A DNA stretch of 64,000 bases from 2-02-FULL-55-14 sp964473365 (GCA_964473365.1 CAYYOV010000008.1:1-64000), one strand, 5' to 3'; counted from the stretch's first letter, positions 41,538 through 51,380 are shown. The notes: generated by a model not told the origin, from the letters alone. Numbers and translations: made by a program.

Positions 41538-44069
41538 ATGAAGCACCCCCTATTTGTTCTCCTACTGACGACGAACGTGTTCGGCGCCGCTTTCGGCCAG
41601 GACGGCGCTCTACGTGGCGTTGTGACCGACGCCCGCGGAGGCGGTCTGCCAATGGCCAACGTTGTGATTGTCGGTACGGGTCTGGGAGCGGCCACCGACA
41701 TCGACGGCCGATTCGACATTCCGCGGCTACCTGAAGGCACCTATACGATCAACGCGTCACTCCTTGGATACGAGCCGCGTCGGATCGAGGGCGTGCGGAT
41801 CGCCTCTGGTGTGACCTCGCAGATTACGATCCTTTTGAACGAGTCGAGTATCGTACTCAATGAGGTCAAGGTGGTCGGCGATCGGGACCGGAGGTCGGTG
41901 GACGACAGTCGCACGTCTGTGAAATATCTGGATCCGGGAACGGTGCGCGTTCTTCCAGGGGTCGGAGAGGACATTCTTCGGTCGGTACAGGCGCTCCCGG
42001 GGGTTCTCGCGCCAAGCGACTTCACGGCGCAGCTCGTAATTCGCGGCAGCGGCCCGGACCAGAACCTCGTCGTGATGGACGACATTGAGATCTTCAATCC
42101 TTACCGTCTGTACGGGTTCATCAGCATGTTCAATCCCGAGACGGTGACAGATGTCTCAGTGCAGACGGGAGGCTTTCCTGCCCGCTACGGTGACCGCTTG
42201 TCGGCGGTTCTGGATGTGACGAACCGTACCGGCGTTTCTGACCGGCCGTTGCAGGCAAGCATCAACATGAGCATTACGAACGTCAATACCGTGCTCGAGG
42301 GTGGCCTGCCGGAGTGGCTGCCGGGATCCTATCTGCTCTCCGCGCGTCGCACATACTACGATCTGATCGCGGCGCCGATCGCCCGGCGTACCGGAGCTGT
42401 CGGAGCAGACGTGGCCTTCCCAAATTTTTCGGACCTCCAAGCTAAACTGTCCGTCGGTCCGTTTGGCGCGCACCGCTTCATCCTGAACGGCCTGGCCAGC
42501 CGCGATGCGGTGAACCTCGTATCCGGGACCGAGCGCGATCGCCCGGACAGCCTTGATTGGGTGAACGAGACTGACCATCGGGTTTTGGGTCTGGCGTGGC
42601 ACTACACGCCCAACGCAGACGTATTCCTTAAAACGGTCGCTTCGTACTACCGCAACAGCGGAGACACACAGTTCTACGGCTCGTTCCTCGATCCGACATT
42701 GGACCGCTCTCAGTTCGAGGATGGCGCATGGCAAGGGAGGACTGACTATCGTCTCCTTTCCGTCGATGCGACGACCCAGTATGATTTCGAGAAGCAATCG
42801 ATCAAACAGGAAGCCACGTGGCGCTTGGGCCGTCATACGCTTGAGGGGGGCGTGGGCTACGACCGACTTCAGACCACGTTCCGATGGCAGTCGGAGGTCG
42901 ATCCCGTCCTTCGGACGATCAACCAGAGTCGTGGCATCAACGTTCTCGACGGCGTCAACGATGTCCGAGCGTATGACCGGATCAACGCTTTCGTTCAGGA
43001 TCGGGTGACGCTCACCTCGTGGCTGACGCTCACGCCCGGATTGCGGTACGACTGGTATGACCTTCTCGGCAAGGGCTATGCGTCCCCTCGCATGAGCGCT
43101 GCTCTGCGGTTGGACGACATCACGACGTTGCGCGCTTCGACGGGTCTTTTCTATCAATCGCCTGGCTACGAGAAGGTCGTCGACACCCAGCGCCCCAACA
43201 GTGGATTGAACGACCTCGACGAGCGCTATACCCGCAACCTCGAGGCGGAGAAAGCCGTCCATGTCGTCATCGGCGTCGATCGCTGGCTGACGGACGCTGT
43301 CCGGATCACTGCCGACGTGTATCAGAAGCGGTTCAGCGACCTCATCACGCCGACCGTCGTACTCGGAACCCGGTATCAGACGACCCTGATCTCCGGGGGC
43401 GATCCCCGCGATCCGATGTCGTGGGGGACTCCGGCACTGGTGGGGTATGATTCGCTCACAAGTATCCCTTCGAACCAGGCATCTGGTGTGGCGCGCGGCG
43501 TAGAAATTCTCATTGAGAAGAAGCCGTTGACTGGCGACGATCGATTCTCGGGATGGATGAGCTATGCGTATGCCAAGGCCGACCGTTCGGAGCGCGGAAC
43601 GACAGTGCCTTTTGAGTTCGACCAACGGCATACGGTCAACGTCACGGGAACGTACAAGGTCAATGCGTGGCTCGACGTGGGTGCGACGTGGCGCTACGGC
43701 AGCAATTTTCCCTACACACCTGCCGTGGGCGTGCGGCCCCGGATCGTGTCACAGACCGTGAACGGTGTGTCACAAGCGGTCGTGGCGACCGATGCATCAG
43801 GAAAGGTGATCTTTGATGTGGATCGAGGGGGACCGAACGCCGTCAACAGTGTCCGAAAGCCGGCATACCATCGATTGGACGTTCGGGCGACCGCCCGGAC
43901 CGATTTCTGGGGAGCCGACTGGGCGTTTTACCTGGACATCATCAACGTGTATAATCGTGCGAACGTCCTGAACTACTCGTACTTCGTGCGCGACGACCTT
44001 TTGCTCGGCGTGCGCGAGACGAACATGTTCCCGATCCTCCCGACGATCGGGGTCAACGTCCGGTTCTGA
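41538..44069 (+). CDS. TonB-dependent receptor with carboxypeptidase-regulatory-like domain
   Basis: This 843-residue outer-membrane protein has a signal peptide (FVLLLTTNVFGAAFGQ). A CarboxypepD_reg-like Ig domain (LRGVVTDARGGGLPMANVVI, GRFDIPRLPEGTYTINAS) and a plug domain (VQALPGVLAPSDFTAQLVIRG, PYRLYGFISMFNPETVTDV, GGFPARYGDRLS) follow. A 22-strand barrel ends in IGVNVRF. The type is frequent in Bacteroidota-like lineages. Substrate unknown; no SusD partner is adjacent, so a metal chelate or small molecule is possible. Confidence 0.93.
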   Translation: MKHPLFVLLLTTNVFGAAFGQDGALRGVVTDARGGGLPMANVVIVGTGLGAATDIDGRFDIPRLPEGTYTINASLLGYEPRRIEGVRIASGVTSQITILLNESSIVLNEVKVVGDRDRRSVDDSRTSVKYLDPGTVRVLPGVGEDILRSVQALPGVLAPSDFTAQLVIRGSGPDQNLVVMDDIEIFNPYRLYGFISMFNPETVTDVSVQTGGFPARYGDRLSAVLDVTNRTGVSDRPLQASINMSITNVNTVLEGGLPEWLPGSYLLSARRTYYDLIAAPIARRTGAVGADVAFPNFSDLQAKLSVGPFGAHRFILNGLASRDAVNLVSGTERDRPDSLDWVNETDHRVLGLAWHYTPNADVFLKTVASYYRNSGDTQFYGSFLDPTLDRSQFEDGAWQGRTDYRLLSVDATTQYDFEKQSIKQEATWRLGRHTLEGGVGYDRLQTTFRWQSEVDPVLRTINQSRGINVLDGVNDVRAYDRINAFVQDRVTLTSWLTLTPGLRYDWYDLLGKGYASPRMSAALRLDDITTLRASTGLFYQSPGYEKVVDTQRPNSGLNDLDERYTRNLEAEKAVHVVIGVDRWLTDAVRITADVYQKRFSDLITPTVVLGTRYQTTLISGGDPRDPMSWGTPALVGYDSLTSIPSNQASGVARGVEILIEKKPLTGDDRFSGWMSYAYAKADRSERGTTVPFEFDQRHTVNVTGTYKVNAWLDVGATWRYGSNFPYTPAVGVRPRIVSQTVNGVSQAVVATDASGKVIFDVDRGGPNAVNSVRKPAYHRLDVRATARTDFWGADWAFYLDIINVYNRANVLNYSYFVRDDLLLGVRETNMFPILPTIGVNVRF

Positions 44070-44097
44070 TGGAAGACGGTGAGGTCCCGGGGTGCCG

Positions 44098-44160
44098 TTG
44101 CCCCGGCAGCATCTTCTCCCTACCTTGCATGGCAGCAGGTCCTTCGGGTCCTGCTGCCAT
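44098..44160 (+). promoter_or_regulatory. xseA operon promoter followed by a UUCG-capped leader hairpin
   Basis: -35 TTGCCC (44098-44103), 17 bp, -10 TACCTT (44121-44126). The hairpin starts 2 bases later: ATGGCAGCAGG (44129-44139), a U-U mismatch, CC-TTCG-GG, mismatch, CCTGCTGCCAT (44150-44160). The start codon comes 8 bases after the stem with no visible Shine-Dalgarno sequence. Confidence 0.65.
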
Positions 44161-44168
44161 TGTCATTC

Positions 44169-45383
44169 ATGCCCTTCCCATCTCCGATACCAGCTGGCCC
44201 GAACTCCGACGTGCTCACCGTCGGCCAGGTCACCCAGCGCATCAAGCAAACGCTCGAGACTGGGTTCCCCCGCGTATGGGTACAGGGTGAACTGTCGAAC
44301 GTCAAACACCATACGTCCGGACATCTGTACTTCACGCTCAAGGACGACCAGGCTTCGATCTCGGGAGTGATGTGGCGCAGTCGCGTCGGCTCGCTCACGA
44401 TCCCTCTCGCAGATGGCCAGAAGGTCGTGGTCCGTGGGTCGATCACGGTCTATCCGCCCCGCGGGTCGTACCAGATCGACGCCGACCAGATCAAGCCGCT
44501 CGGTGTCGGCGAGCTGCAGCGGAGATTCGAAGAACTGAAGCAGAAACTTGCGGCGGAGGGACTGTTCGCGGAAGCGCGTAAGCGTCCGCTCCCGGACTAC
44601 CCGGAGCGTATCGGAATCGTCACGTCCGAGACGGGCGCTGCGTTGCAGGACATGCGGACGGTCCTCGAACGCCGCATGCCGTCGGTCGGGATCCTTCTCG
44701 TTCCTGTCCGCGTGCAGGGAGTCGGGGCTGCTGAAGAGATCGCGGCAGGCGTCAGGGCCTTGAATGCGCACGGAGGCGTCGATGTTATTATCGTCGGACG
44801 GGGCGGCGGCTCGATGGAGGACCTCTGGGCCTTCAACGAGGAAGTCGTGGCCCGTGCGATCGCGTCGTCAAAGGTTCCAGTGATCAGCGCCGTGGGTCAC
44901 GAGGTGGACTTCACGATCGCGGATTTTGTCGCCGACCATCGGGCTCCGACGCCGACGGCGGCTGCGCAGCGCGCCGTGCGTGACAGCAGCGAGATTCTTG
45001 CCGATCTAGCCAATATGTGGTATACTCTGCGACGTCGGATGGAGGAAATGATACGGGCACGAAACGACCGATTGGCGGTCTTGTCGAGCTCGTACGCCCT
45101 CAACCGGCCCCGCGACCTTTTGAGGGAGTTCACTCAGCGGCTCGATGAACACGATCGGGCCCTCACGGCCGCCGCAGGGCGGGTGCTCGACGGGGGGCGT
45201 CACAGGCGTTCGGCCCTCACCGGCCGTTTGCAGGCCCTCGACCCCAAAGGTGTGCTCCAACGAGGATACGCCATCGTTCACGCGGCCTCCGGACTGCGAA
45301 CGCGTGCGGCTGACATACGACCGCACGAATCCGTGACCGTGGAATTCCACGACGGAACAGTGAACGGCACTCTGAACGACTGA
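44169..45383 (+). CDS. xseA: Exodeoxyribonuclease VII large subunit
   Basis: This 404-residue protein has an N-terminal OB fold (VWVQGELSNVKHHTSGHLYFT), a nuclease core (PERIGIVTSETGAALQDM, VDVIIVGRGGGSMEDLWAFN, PVISAVGHEVDFTIADFVAD, HRAPTPTAAA) and a coiled C-terminus (YALNRPRDLLREF, LQALDPKGVLQRGYAIV). ATG 44169 was chosen; the longer frame runs through the promoter hairpin. With XseB it degrades single-stranded DNA. Confidence 0.97.
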   Translation: MPFPSPIPAGPNSDVLTVGQVTQRIKQTLETGFPRVWVQGELSNVKHHTSGHLYFTLKDDQASISGVMWRSRVGSLTIPLADGQKVVVRGSITVYPPRGSYQIDADQIKPLGVGELQRRFEELKQKLAAEGLFAEARKRPLPDYPERIGIVTSETGAALQDMRTVLERRMPSVGILLVPVRVQGVGAAEEIAAGVRALNAHGGVDVIIVGRGGGSMEDLWAFNEEVVARAIASSKVPVISAVGHEVDFTIADFVADHRAPTPTAAAQRAVRDSSEILADLANMWYTLRRRMEEMIRARNDRLAVLSSSYALNRPRDLLREFTQRLDEHDRALTAAAGRVLDGGRHRRSALTGRLQALDPKGVLQRGYAIVHAASGLRTRAADIRPHESVTVEFHDGTVNGTLND

Positions 45384-45385
45384 CC

Positions 45386-45631
45386 ATGCCCGCCAAACGG
45401 TCCACCAAGACCCGCTCCTTCGAAGAAGCGCTCCAACGCCTCGAAGCGATCGTCGACGCCCTCGAAGAGGGGACGGTCCCACTCGACAAGGCGCTCGAAC
45501 TGTACCAGGAGGGGGCGACACTTTCCAAAGAATGCGCCGCCCGACTGAAGGCGGCGGAACAACGCATCATGAAGCTTTCCAAGAACGCGGACGGGACGTT
45601 TGCAGAGTCCACCCTCGGCGACGAAGAATGA
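45386..45631 (+). CDS. xseB: Exodeoxyribonuclease VII small subunit
   Basis: This 81-residue helical protein has FEEALQRLEAIVDALEEGTV and LDKALELYQEGATLSKECA, the XseB pattern, at the usual length. It starts 2 bases after xseA and its stop overlaps the dxs start (ATGA). Confidence 0.97.
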   Translation: MPAKRSTKTRSFEEALQRLEAIVDALEEGTVPLDKALELYQEGATLSKECAARLKAAEQRIMKLSKNADGTFAESTLGDEE

Positions 45632-47553
45632 CCGACCATCAGTATCCGCTCCTGTCGCAGATCGATTCGCCAGCAGATCTTCGCCGCCTGGGGGTTCAGG
45701 ACCTCCGGAAGGTGGCGGCTGAATTGCGCGAGTTCCTGATCGATTCCGTTTCGAAGACCGGAGGACATTTTGGCGCCGGCCTCGGCACGGTCGAGCTCGC
45801 GGTGGCCCTGCACTACGCCTTCGAAACGCCGCAGGACAAGCTCATCTGGGACACTGGTCACCAGGCATATCCTCATAAGATCCTCACAGGACGCCGTGAC
45901 CGGATGCTCACCATCCGCCAGCTCAACGGCCTCAGCGGTTTCCTCAAGCGCTCGGAAAGTCCGTTCGACGTGTTCGGTGCCGGCCATGCCAACACGGCCA
46001 TCTCGGCGGGCCTGGGCATCGCCGCCGCGCGCGATCTGGCCGGCGATGCGTACAAGGTCGTCTCTATCGTGGGGGACGGATCGTTGACGGGCGGCATGGC
46101 CTATGAAGCCATGAATAACGCTGGATTGTTGAAGAAGGACATGATCGTCGTCCTGAATGACAATCAGATGGTCTCGCTCTCTTCGGAGAAGCCCAACCTG
46201 TGGTCGATCCATACCTACTTCAACGAGATCCTCACGCACCCGACCTATAACAAGTTCAAGTCGGACGTATGGGAATTGACGGGAAAATTGGACGAGTTTG
46301 GAGACCGATTGCGAGCCGTTGCGCACAAGCTTGAGAGCGGCATCAAAGCCGTGATGACCCCCGGCATGCTGTTCGAGGCGCTCGGATTCCGGTACTTCGG
46401 GCCGTTCAACGGCCACAACGTGGTCAAGCTCGTCGAGATGTTCCGGCATGTAAAGGAACTCCATGGCCCCATTCTCGTGCACGTGGTCACTGTGAAGGGG
46501 AAGGGGTATGCCCCGGCCGAGCAGGAGGTCACCGGGATGCACGGCGTGACACCGTTCGACAAGGTCACCGGGATCTCGCCCAAAAAAGAAGAACGTCCGG
46601 CGTATACGACGGTGTTCGGAAAAGCCCTCGTAGAGGTCTGTCGGCTCGAGCCAAAGGTGGTGGGCATTACGGCGGCCATGCCCGATGGGACGGGACTGAT
46701 CCACTTGCATCGCGAGATGCCCGAGCGGTTCTTCGACGTTGGTATCGCAGAACAGCACGCTGTCACGTTCGCCGCGGGTATGGCCACGGAGGGATATGTG
46801 CCGGTGGTCGCGATCTATTCCACGTTCCTCCAACGAGCCTTCGACCAGGTTGTGCATGATTGCGCGCTTCAGGACCTGCACGTTGTGTTCGTTCTCGACC
46901 GGGGCGGGCTCGTCGGGGCCGACGGTCCTACGCATCACGGCACGCTCGACCTGTCATACCTCCGGTGCATTCCCAACATGGTCGTGATGGCTCCGAAAGA
47001 CGAGCAAGAGCTCCGGGACATGCTCTTCACCGCGGTCCGGTATGAAAAAGGCCCGATCGCGCTCCGATATCCGCGCGGCAATGCCGTCGGTGTGGAGGTC
47101 CGTCCTGGATTCCGCTCATTGCCGATCGGGAGGTCGGAGACGCTGCGGAAGGGGCGAGATATCGCGCTATTGGCCGTTGGTACTATGGCCAACCACGCAC
47201 TCGAAGCGGCCGAGATTCTGGCAACACAAGGGATCGAGGCCGAGGTGGTGAACGCTCGTTTCGTCAAGCCGCTTGATACTGTGATGCTGCGCGACGTCAC
47301 GGGACGCATCCCGGCCGTGATGACGATCGAGGACAATGTGGTCGTCGGGGGCTTCGGTGCGGCGGTGTGTGAGGCCCTGCAGGATATGGGACGGACCGAA
47401 ACGGCCGTGAGGGTCCATGGCCTGCCGGACGGATGGGTGGAGCATGGAACGCCGCAGGAACTGTACCGATTGGTTCATCTTGACGCAGCAGGCATCGCTG
47501 AAACGGCCGCGTCCTTCCTAAACTCACGACAACCTCACGACGTTTCTGCCTGA
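45628..47553 (+). CDS. dxs: 1-deoxy-D-xylulose-5-phosphate synthase
   Basis: This 641-residue thiamine-diphosphate enzyme has IWDTGHQAYPHKILTGR, the ThDP/Mg motif GDGSLTGGMAYEAMNNAG, HVVTVKGKGYAPAE, the pyrimidine domain FDVGIAEQHAVTFAAGMA, and DRGGLVGADGPTHHG. It makes DXP from pyruvate and glyceraldehyde 3-phosphate, so the organism uses the MEP route to isoprenoids. The ATG overlaps xseB; the xseAB-dxs neighbourhood is common in bacteria. Confidence 0.98.
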   Translation: MTDHQYPLLSQIDSPADLRRLGVQDLRKVAAELREFLIDSVSKTGGHFGAGLGTVELAVALHYAFETPQDKLIWDTGHQAYPHKILTGRRDRMLTIRQLNGLSGFLKRSESPFDVFGAGHANTAISAGLGIAAARDLAGDAYKVVSIVGDGSLTGGMAYEAMNNAGLLKKDMIVVLNDNQMVSLSSEKPNLWSIHTYFNEILTHPTYNKFKSDVWELTGKLDEFGDRLRAVAHKLESGIKAVMTPGMLFEALGFRYFGPFNGHNVVKLVEMFRHVKELHGPILVHVVTVKGKGYAPAEQEVTGMHGVTPFDKVTGISPKKEERPAYTTVFGKALVEVCRLEPKVVGITAAMPDGTGLIHLHREMPERFFDVGIAEQHAVTFAAGMATEGYVPVVAIYSTFLQRAFDQVVHDCALQDLHVVFVLDRGGLVGADGPTHHGTLDLSYLRCIPNMVVMAPKDEQELRDMLFTAVRYEKGPIALRYPRGNAVGVEVRPGFRSLPIGRSETLRKGRDIALLAVGTMANHALEAAEILATQGIEAEVVNARFVKPLDTVMLRDVTGRIPAVMTIEDNVVVGGFGAAVCEALQDMGRTETAVRVHGLPDGWVEHGTPQELYRLVHLDAAGIAETAASFLNSRQPHDVSA

Positions 47554-47569
47554 TCGACCGAACGTACGT

Positions 47570-48577
47570 ATGGAACGCATACGACTTGGAATCGTTGGGC
47601 TGGGTAATATCGCCCAGACCGCTCATCTCCCTTCATTGACGAAGATGCAGGACGCCGAGGTCGTGGCGGTTTGCGATCTCGATAAGGCCAGGGCGCAGTT
47701 CATCGCGGAAAAGTTCGGCGTCCCCCGTACGTATCGTACGCTTGAGGAAATGCTCGCCGCGGAACAGGAGATGTCTGCCGTCCACATCTGTACGCCGACG
47801 AAAACACACCACGAAATGGCCATCGCCGCGCTCGAGGCGGGCAAGGACGTCCTCGTGGAAAAACCGCTTGCGCGGACGATGAAGGAGGCCGAGGAGATCA
47901 ATGAAACCGCGAAACGACAACGGCGCAAGCTGATGGTCGGCATGAACAACCGGTTCCGCCCGGACGCCATGATCCTCAAGACCTTCATCGAGGAAAAGGC
48001 GATCGGCAAGGTCTTCTACGCCAAGGCCGGGTGGTTCCGCAAGCTTCCGGCCGACGGAGCGTGGCTGACCCGTAAAGAACAATCGGGCGGTGGCGTGCTC
48101 CTCGACCTGGGAATGGTCATGTTCGACCTCGCGCTTTGGATGATGGGGTATCCGGAGGTCAAGGAAGTGACAGCGACCCATTATACGCACCGGACGAAGG
48201 ACGTAGAGGATTCGTCTGTCGTCTTCATGAAAATGAAGAACGGATCGACGCTGACGGTCGAGTCGAGCTGGTCGTTCGAGTCCAACGCGGATTTCTTCTA
48301 CTGCGATTGCTTTGGAACGGAAGGAAGCGGCTCGCTCAACCCATTCCGTATCTTGAAGCGGATGCATGGCAATTTGGTCAATGTTGCTCCGGCTTCGCAG
48401 GACAACCCACAGGCGCTCTATCGAAAGTCCTACGAGAACGAGTTGAAGCACTGGGTGAGCGCCCTCCGGGGATTGCACCCGGTCATCTCCACCGGCGAAG
48501 AGGCCGTCCACCGCATGAAGGTGGTCGATGCCATCTACAAGTCCGCGCGGCTCGGCAAGGCCGTGGCACTTCGATGA
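47570..48577 (+). CDS. Gfo/Idh/MocA family oxidoreductase
   Basis: This 335-residue protein has the N-terminal dinucleotide fold GIVGLGNIAQTAHLPSL, the EKPLARTM loop (catalytic Lys), NNRFRPD, and a C-terminal alpha/beta domain with GGVLLDLGMVMFDLALW where the usual catalytic GxxxDxxxH ends in Asp-Leu-Ala rather than His. It is probably an NAD(P)-dependent sugar or cyclitol oxidoreductase; the substrate is unknown. It lies 16 bases after dxs. Confidence 0.92.
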   Translation: MERIRLGIVGLGNIAQTAHLPSLTKMQDAEVVAVCDLDKARAQFIAEKFGVPRTYRTLEEMLAAEQEMSAVHICTPTKTHHEMAIAALEAGKDVLVEKPLARTMKEAEEINETAKRQRRKLMVGMNNRFRPDAMILKTFIEEKAIGKVFYAKAGWFRKLPADGAWLTRKEQSGGGVLLDLGMVMFDLALWMMGYPEVKEVTATHYTHRTKDVEDSSVVFMKMKNGSTLTVESSWSFESNADFFYCDCFGTEGSGSLNPFRILKRMHGNLVNVAPASQDNPQALYRKSYENELKHWVSALRGLHPVISTGEEAVHRMKVVDAIYKSARLGKAVALR

Positions 48578-48590
48578 CACGTATTCGCTG

Positions 48591-49403
48591 ATGCCCCGCC
48601 GTTCCTCCCGACGCCCACCCATCATTGCGCTCCTGACCGATTTCGGTCTCAGCGACCACTTCGTCGGCGTGATGAAAGGTGTCCTGCTCCAGCGGGTCCC
48701 TGGCGCCAGCCTCATCGATATCACACATGCCGTCGAACCCGGACGCATCCGGCAAGGAGCCTTCTCGCTCTGGGCTGCGACGCCGTATCTGCCAGAGGAC
48801 TGTGTTGTCTTGGCGGTGGTCGATCCTGAGGTCGGAACCGACCGTCCGCTGATCATTCTGAAAACGAAGGGTCTGACGTTCGTCGCGCCGGAGAATGGCC
48901 TCCTCGACCTCGTCCGTGCAGATGTTCCCGGTGCCATTCCGTATCGGCCGCACGCGATCGCCCTCAAGCGGTTGATGCTGCCGGACATCTCGACGACGTT
49001 CCATGGCCGTGATGTCCTGGCTCCCTTGGCGGCGGCCCTCGCCGGAGGACGACGTCCCGATGAGCTCGGAAAGCGTATCCGTCTCCCGAAGCCCGATGCC
49101 TGGATGGCAACCCCGACAAACCCTTCTGTGGCGGCGGAGATCATGTCTATCGACCGATTCGGCAACGTGATCACGAACATTTCGATCCCAGCCAGGAAGG
49201 ATATCCATCAGGTCGTGAGAATGGTCTCTATCGGCAAGATCATGGTGTCGCAGGCGATCAAAACGTACGCCGAGGCCCCGGACAATTCGCCCTGTTTGCT
49301 TCGGGGATCGTCCGGCCTGCTCGAAGTGGTCGTGCGGGGGCGGAGCGCCTCTTTGCTCCTTGGTGCACATGACCGGACCCCCGTACAGGCAGTGTGGGCA
49401 TGA
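48591..49403 (+). CDS. SAM hydrolase (S-adenosyl-L-methionine hydroxide adenosyltransferase)
   Basis: This 270-residue protein of the DUF62/chlorinase-fluorinase superfamily has LLTDFGLSDHFVGVMKG, VVDPEVGTDRPLI, FVAPENGLLDLV, TFHGRDVLAPLAA and SIDRFGNVITNI. Members convert SAM and water to adenosine and methionine. ATG 48591 follows the Gfo/Idh stop by 13 bases; its stop overlaps ribD (ATGA). No halogenase-type insertion is visible. Confidence 0.93.
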   Translation: MPRRSSRRPPIIALLTDFGLSDHFVGVMKGVLLQRVPGASLIDITHAVEPGRIRQGAFSLWAATPYLPEDCVVLAVVDPEVGTDRPLIILKTKGLTFVAPENGLLDLVRADVPGAIPYRPHAIALKRLMLPDISTTFHGRDVLAPLAAALAGGRRPDELGKRIRLPKPDAWMATPTNPSVAAEIMSIDRFGNVITNISIPARKDIHQVVRMVSIGKIMVSQAIKTYAEAPDNSPCLLRGSSGLLEVVVRGRSASLLLGAHDRTPVQAVWA

Positions 49404-50500
49404 GTGACTTCGACGACCGACATGTGATGCGTCGTGCGTTGGCCCTTGCGGCCAAGGGGTACGGCGTTGTCCATCCCAACCCCCTCGTTGGGTGCGTCAT
49501 CGTTAAGAACGGCTCGGTCGTGGCCGAAGGATGGCATCGCCGATTCGGCGGGGCCCATGCCGAGGTCGAAGCTCTCCGGAAGGCTGGGGAGAAGGCGCGT
49601 GGCTCGACCGTCTACGTGAATCTCGAGCCCTGTTCGCACCACGGTAAGACGCCACCCTGTGCGCGGGCGATCATCGATGCCGGCGTTCGCGAGGTCGTGG
49701 TAGCCGTCAAGGACCCGCATGCCCTCGTGTCGGGGAGGGGCATTGCCATGCTCCGGTCAGCTGGGATCTCCGTGCGGTTGGGCGCGGCCAGGAGCGAGGC
49801 AGAACTCCTGAACGAACGGTTCTTGACGTTTCACCGGACCGGCCGGCCCTTTGTCGGCCTCAAGTGGGCCCAGACCATTGACGGACGCGCCGTCGATCAA
49901 CGAGGAAGGTCAAAATGGATCACGGGTCCGGAGGCCCGACGCGAGGTGCACAGACTCCGGGCAGGATATGATGCGGTGCTGGTCGGTGCGCACACGGTCG
50001 CGCTCGATGATCCACGTTTGACGGTCCGGGCTGTGAATGGCCGGGACCCGGTTCGAGTGGTCGTCGACCGGCGCTTTCAGGTGACCGGGCGGGAACAGAT
50101 ATTCGACGGTTCTGTGCGCACGATCCTCGTCACGCACCGGTCGCAGGTCACGGGTGGGAACCGCGTAGTACGAAGGCTCATCGAGCGGGGTGTTGAAGTA
50201 CTTGGACTGGCCGGCGACGACACATTCGCCCCTTCGCAGATCCTTGCGGCATTGGCCGGCGAAGGGATCACCTCTTTGCTCGTGGAAGGGGGGCCTGCAA
50301 CGATGGCTGCATTCGTGGCGGCCCTTGCCTTCGACAAGGTCCATGCGTTTGTCGGTCCGATGGTGTTCGGCGGAGGCCGAGCAGGGATCGAGCTCAGAAA
50401 GCCCTTCGGGCTGAGCAAGCCACTCCGGTTGCATCGTGTGACCGGGAAGGCATTCGACGATGGCACGGTACTCATCGTGGGCTATCGGGGGGAAGCATGA
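49400..50500 (+). CDS. ribD: Bifunctional riboflavin deaminase/reductase RibD
   Basis: This 366-residue protein has the N-terminal zinc deaminase (HPNPLVGCVIV, HAEVEAL with His53 and Glu55, EPCSHHGKTPPC with Cys78 and Cys87) and a C-terminal reductase (VGLKWAQTIDGRAVDQRGRSKWITG, LLVEGGPATMAAF). It catalyses the second and third steps of riboflavin synthesis. It is coupled by ATGA overlap to the genes on either side. Confidence 0.97.
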   Translation: MSDFDDRHVMRRALALAAKGYGVVHPNPLVGCVIVKNGSVVAEGWHRRFGGAHAEVEALRKAGEKARGSTVYVNLEPCSHHGKTPPCARAIIDAGVREVVVAVKDPHALVSGRGIAMLRSAGISVRLGAARSEAELLNERFLTFHRTGRPFVGLKWAQTIDGRAVDQRGRSKWITGPEARREVHRLRAGYDAVLVGAHTVALDDPRLTVRAVNGRDPVRVVVDRRFQVTGREQIFDGSVRTILVTHRSQVTGGNRVVRRLIERGVEVLGLAGDDTFAPSQILAALAGEGITSLLVEGGPATMAAFVAALAFDKVHAFVGPMVFGGGRAGIELRKPFGLSKPLRLHRVTGKAFDDGTVLIVGYRGEA

Positions 50501-51378
50501 AACGAATCGCCCTGGTCCTTAGTCTCATGGGAGAACTCATCTTGAACTCAGCCCGAGCACAAGTACCGGCAGAGGTCCGAGCGATCATCGAGTCCTCGGG
50601 TGCCACGTATGGAATAGCCTGCACGGAGTTGTCGAGCGGCAGGACGATCGTGTGGAACGAGCGGGAGATGTTCCACGCGGCCAGCACCATGAAGACCCCG
50701 GTCATGATCGAGGTCTTTGGGCAGGCGTCGCGCGGGCTGTTCGGGCTGGACGACAGCATGCTCGTGCGGAACGAATTCAAGAGCATCGTCGACGGTTCAG
50801 CGTATGCGATGGACCTCAAGGACGATTCCGACGATTCGATGTACGGCCTGTTGGAGCGCCAGACGACGATCCGTCACTTGGTGGAGCAGATGATCACGGT
50901 CAGCAGCAACCTTGCAACGAATATCCTGATTGACCGCGTCGGGGCCGAGAACACGACCGAAACGATGCGGAAGCTGGGTGCTCCCGACATCCAGGTCCTG
51001 CGAGGAGTCGAGGATGGAAAAGCGTTCGAGAAAGGAATGAACAACCGGACGAACGCTCTGGACTTGATGACCATCTTCCGGGCATTGGCAGAGGGCAAGG
51101 CTGTGGGGAAGGCTGAGGATTCGGCGATGGTCGAGGTGCTGCTCCGGCAACGATTTCGGGACAAGATCCCGGCGCTCCTGCCACCCGATGTGCGGGTCGC
51201 TCATAAGACGGGGAATATCACCGGAGTCGAGCACGATTCGGGCATCCTGTTCCTTCCCGATGGGCGCACGATCGTCATGGTCGTACTCTCGAAAGACTGG
51301 AAGGACCAGAAGGCGGCGAGGGGAAGCATCGCGAAGATCGCCAGAGCCTTGTATGACGAACTGAGCCGGGGGTCGTGA
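50497..51378 (+). CDS. Class A beta-lactamase-fold serine hydrolase
   Basis: This 293-residue secreted protein has a signal peptide (IALVLSLMGELILNSARAQ). Motifs are SxxK in AASTMKT (Ser63, Lys66), SxN in VSSNLATN (Ser136, Asn138), a Glu172 in LRGVEDGKAFEKG near the omega-loop position, and KTG in AHKTGNITGVEHD. It could be a penicillin-interacting enzyme or a beta-lactamase; activity cannot be deduced. It sits between ribD and ribE. Confidence 0.9.
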   Translation: MKRIALVLSLMGELILNSARAQVPAEVRAIIESSGATYGIACTELSSGRTIVWNEREMFHAASTMKTPVMIEVFGQASRGLFGLDDSMLVRNEFKSIVDGSAYAMDLKDDSDDSMYGLLERQTTIRHLVEQMITVSSNLATNILIDRVGAENTTETMRKLGAPDIQVLRGVEDGKAFEKGMNNRTNALDLMTIFRALAEGKAVGKAEDSAMVEVLLRQRFRDKIPALLPPDVRVAHKTGNITGVEHDSGILFLPDGRTIVMVVLSKDWKDQKAARGSIAKIARALYDELSRGS

Positions 51379-51380
51379 CG

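Noticed and set aside
42156..43631. 491-codon minus-strand frame opposite the TonB receptor
   Set aside because: Antisense shadow; the plus strand has clear plug and barrel motifs.
44087..44106. CCGGGG/CCCCGG hairpin as terminator of the TonB receptor gene
   Set aside because: It has no U tract and overlaps the xseA -35 element; too weak to call.
45217..46938. 573-codon minus-strand frame opposite xseA/xseB/dxs
   Set aside because: It spans three real genes on the other strand and has no recognisable motif.
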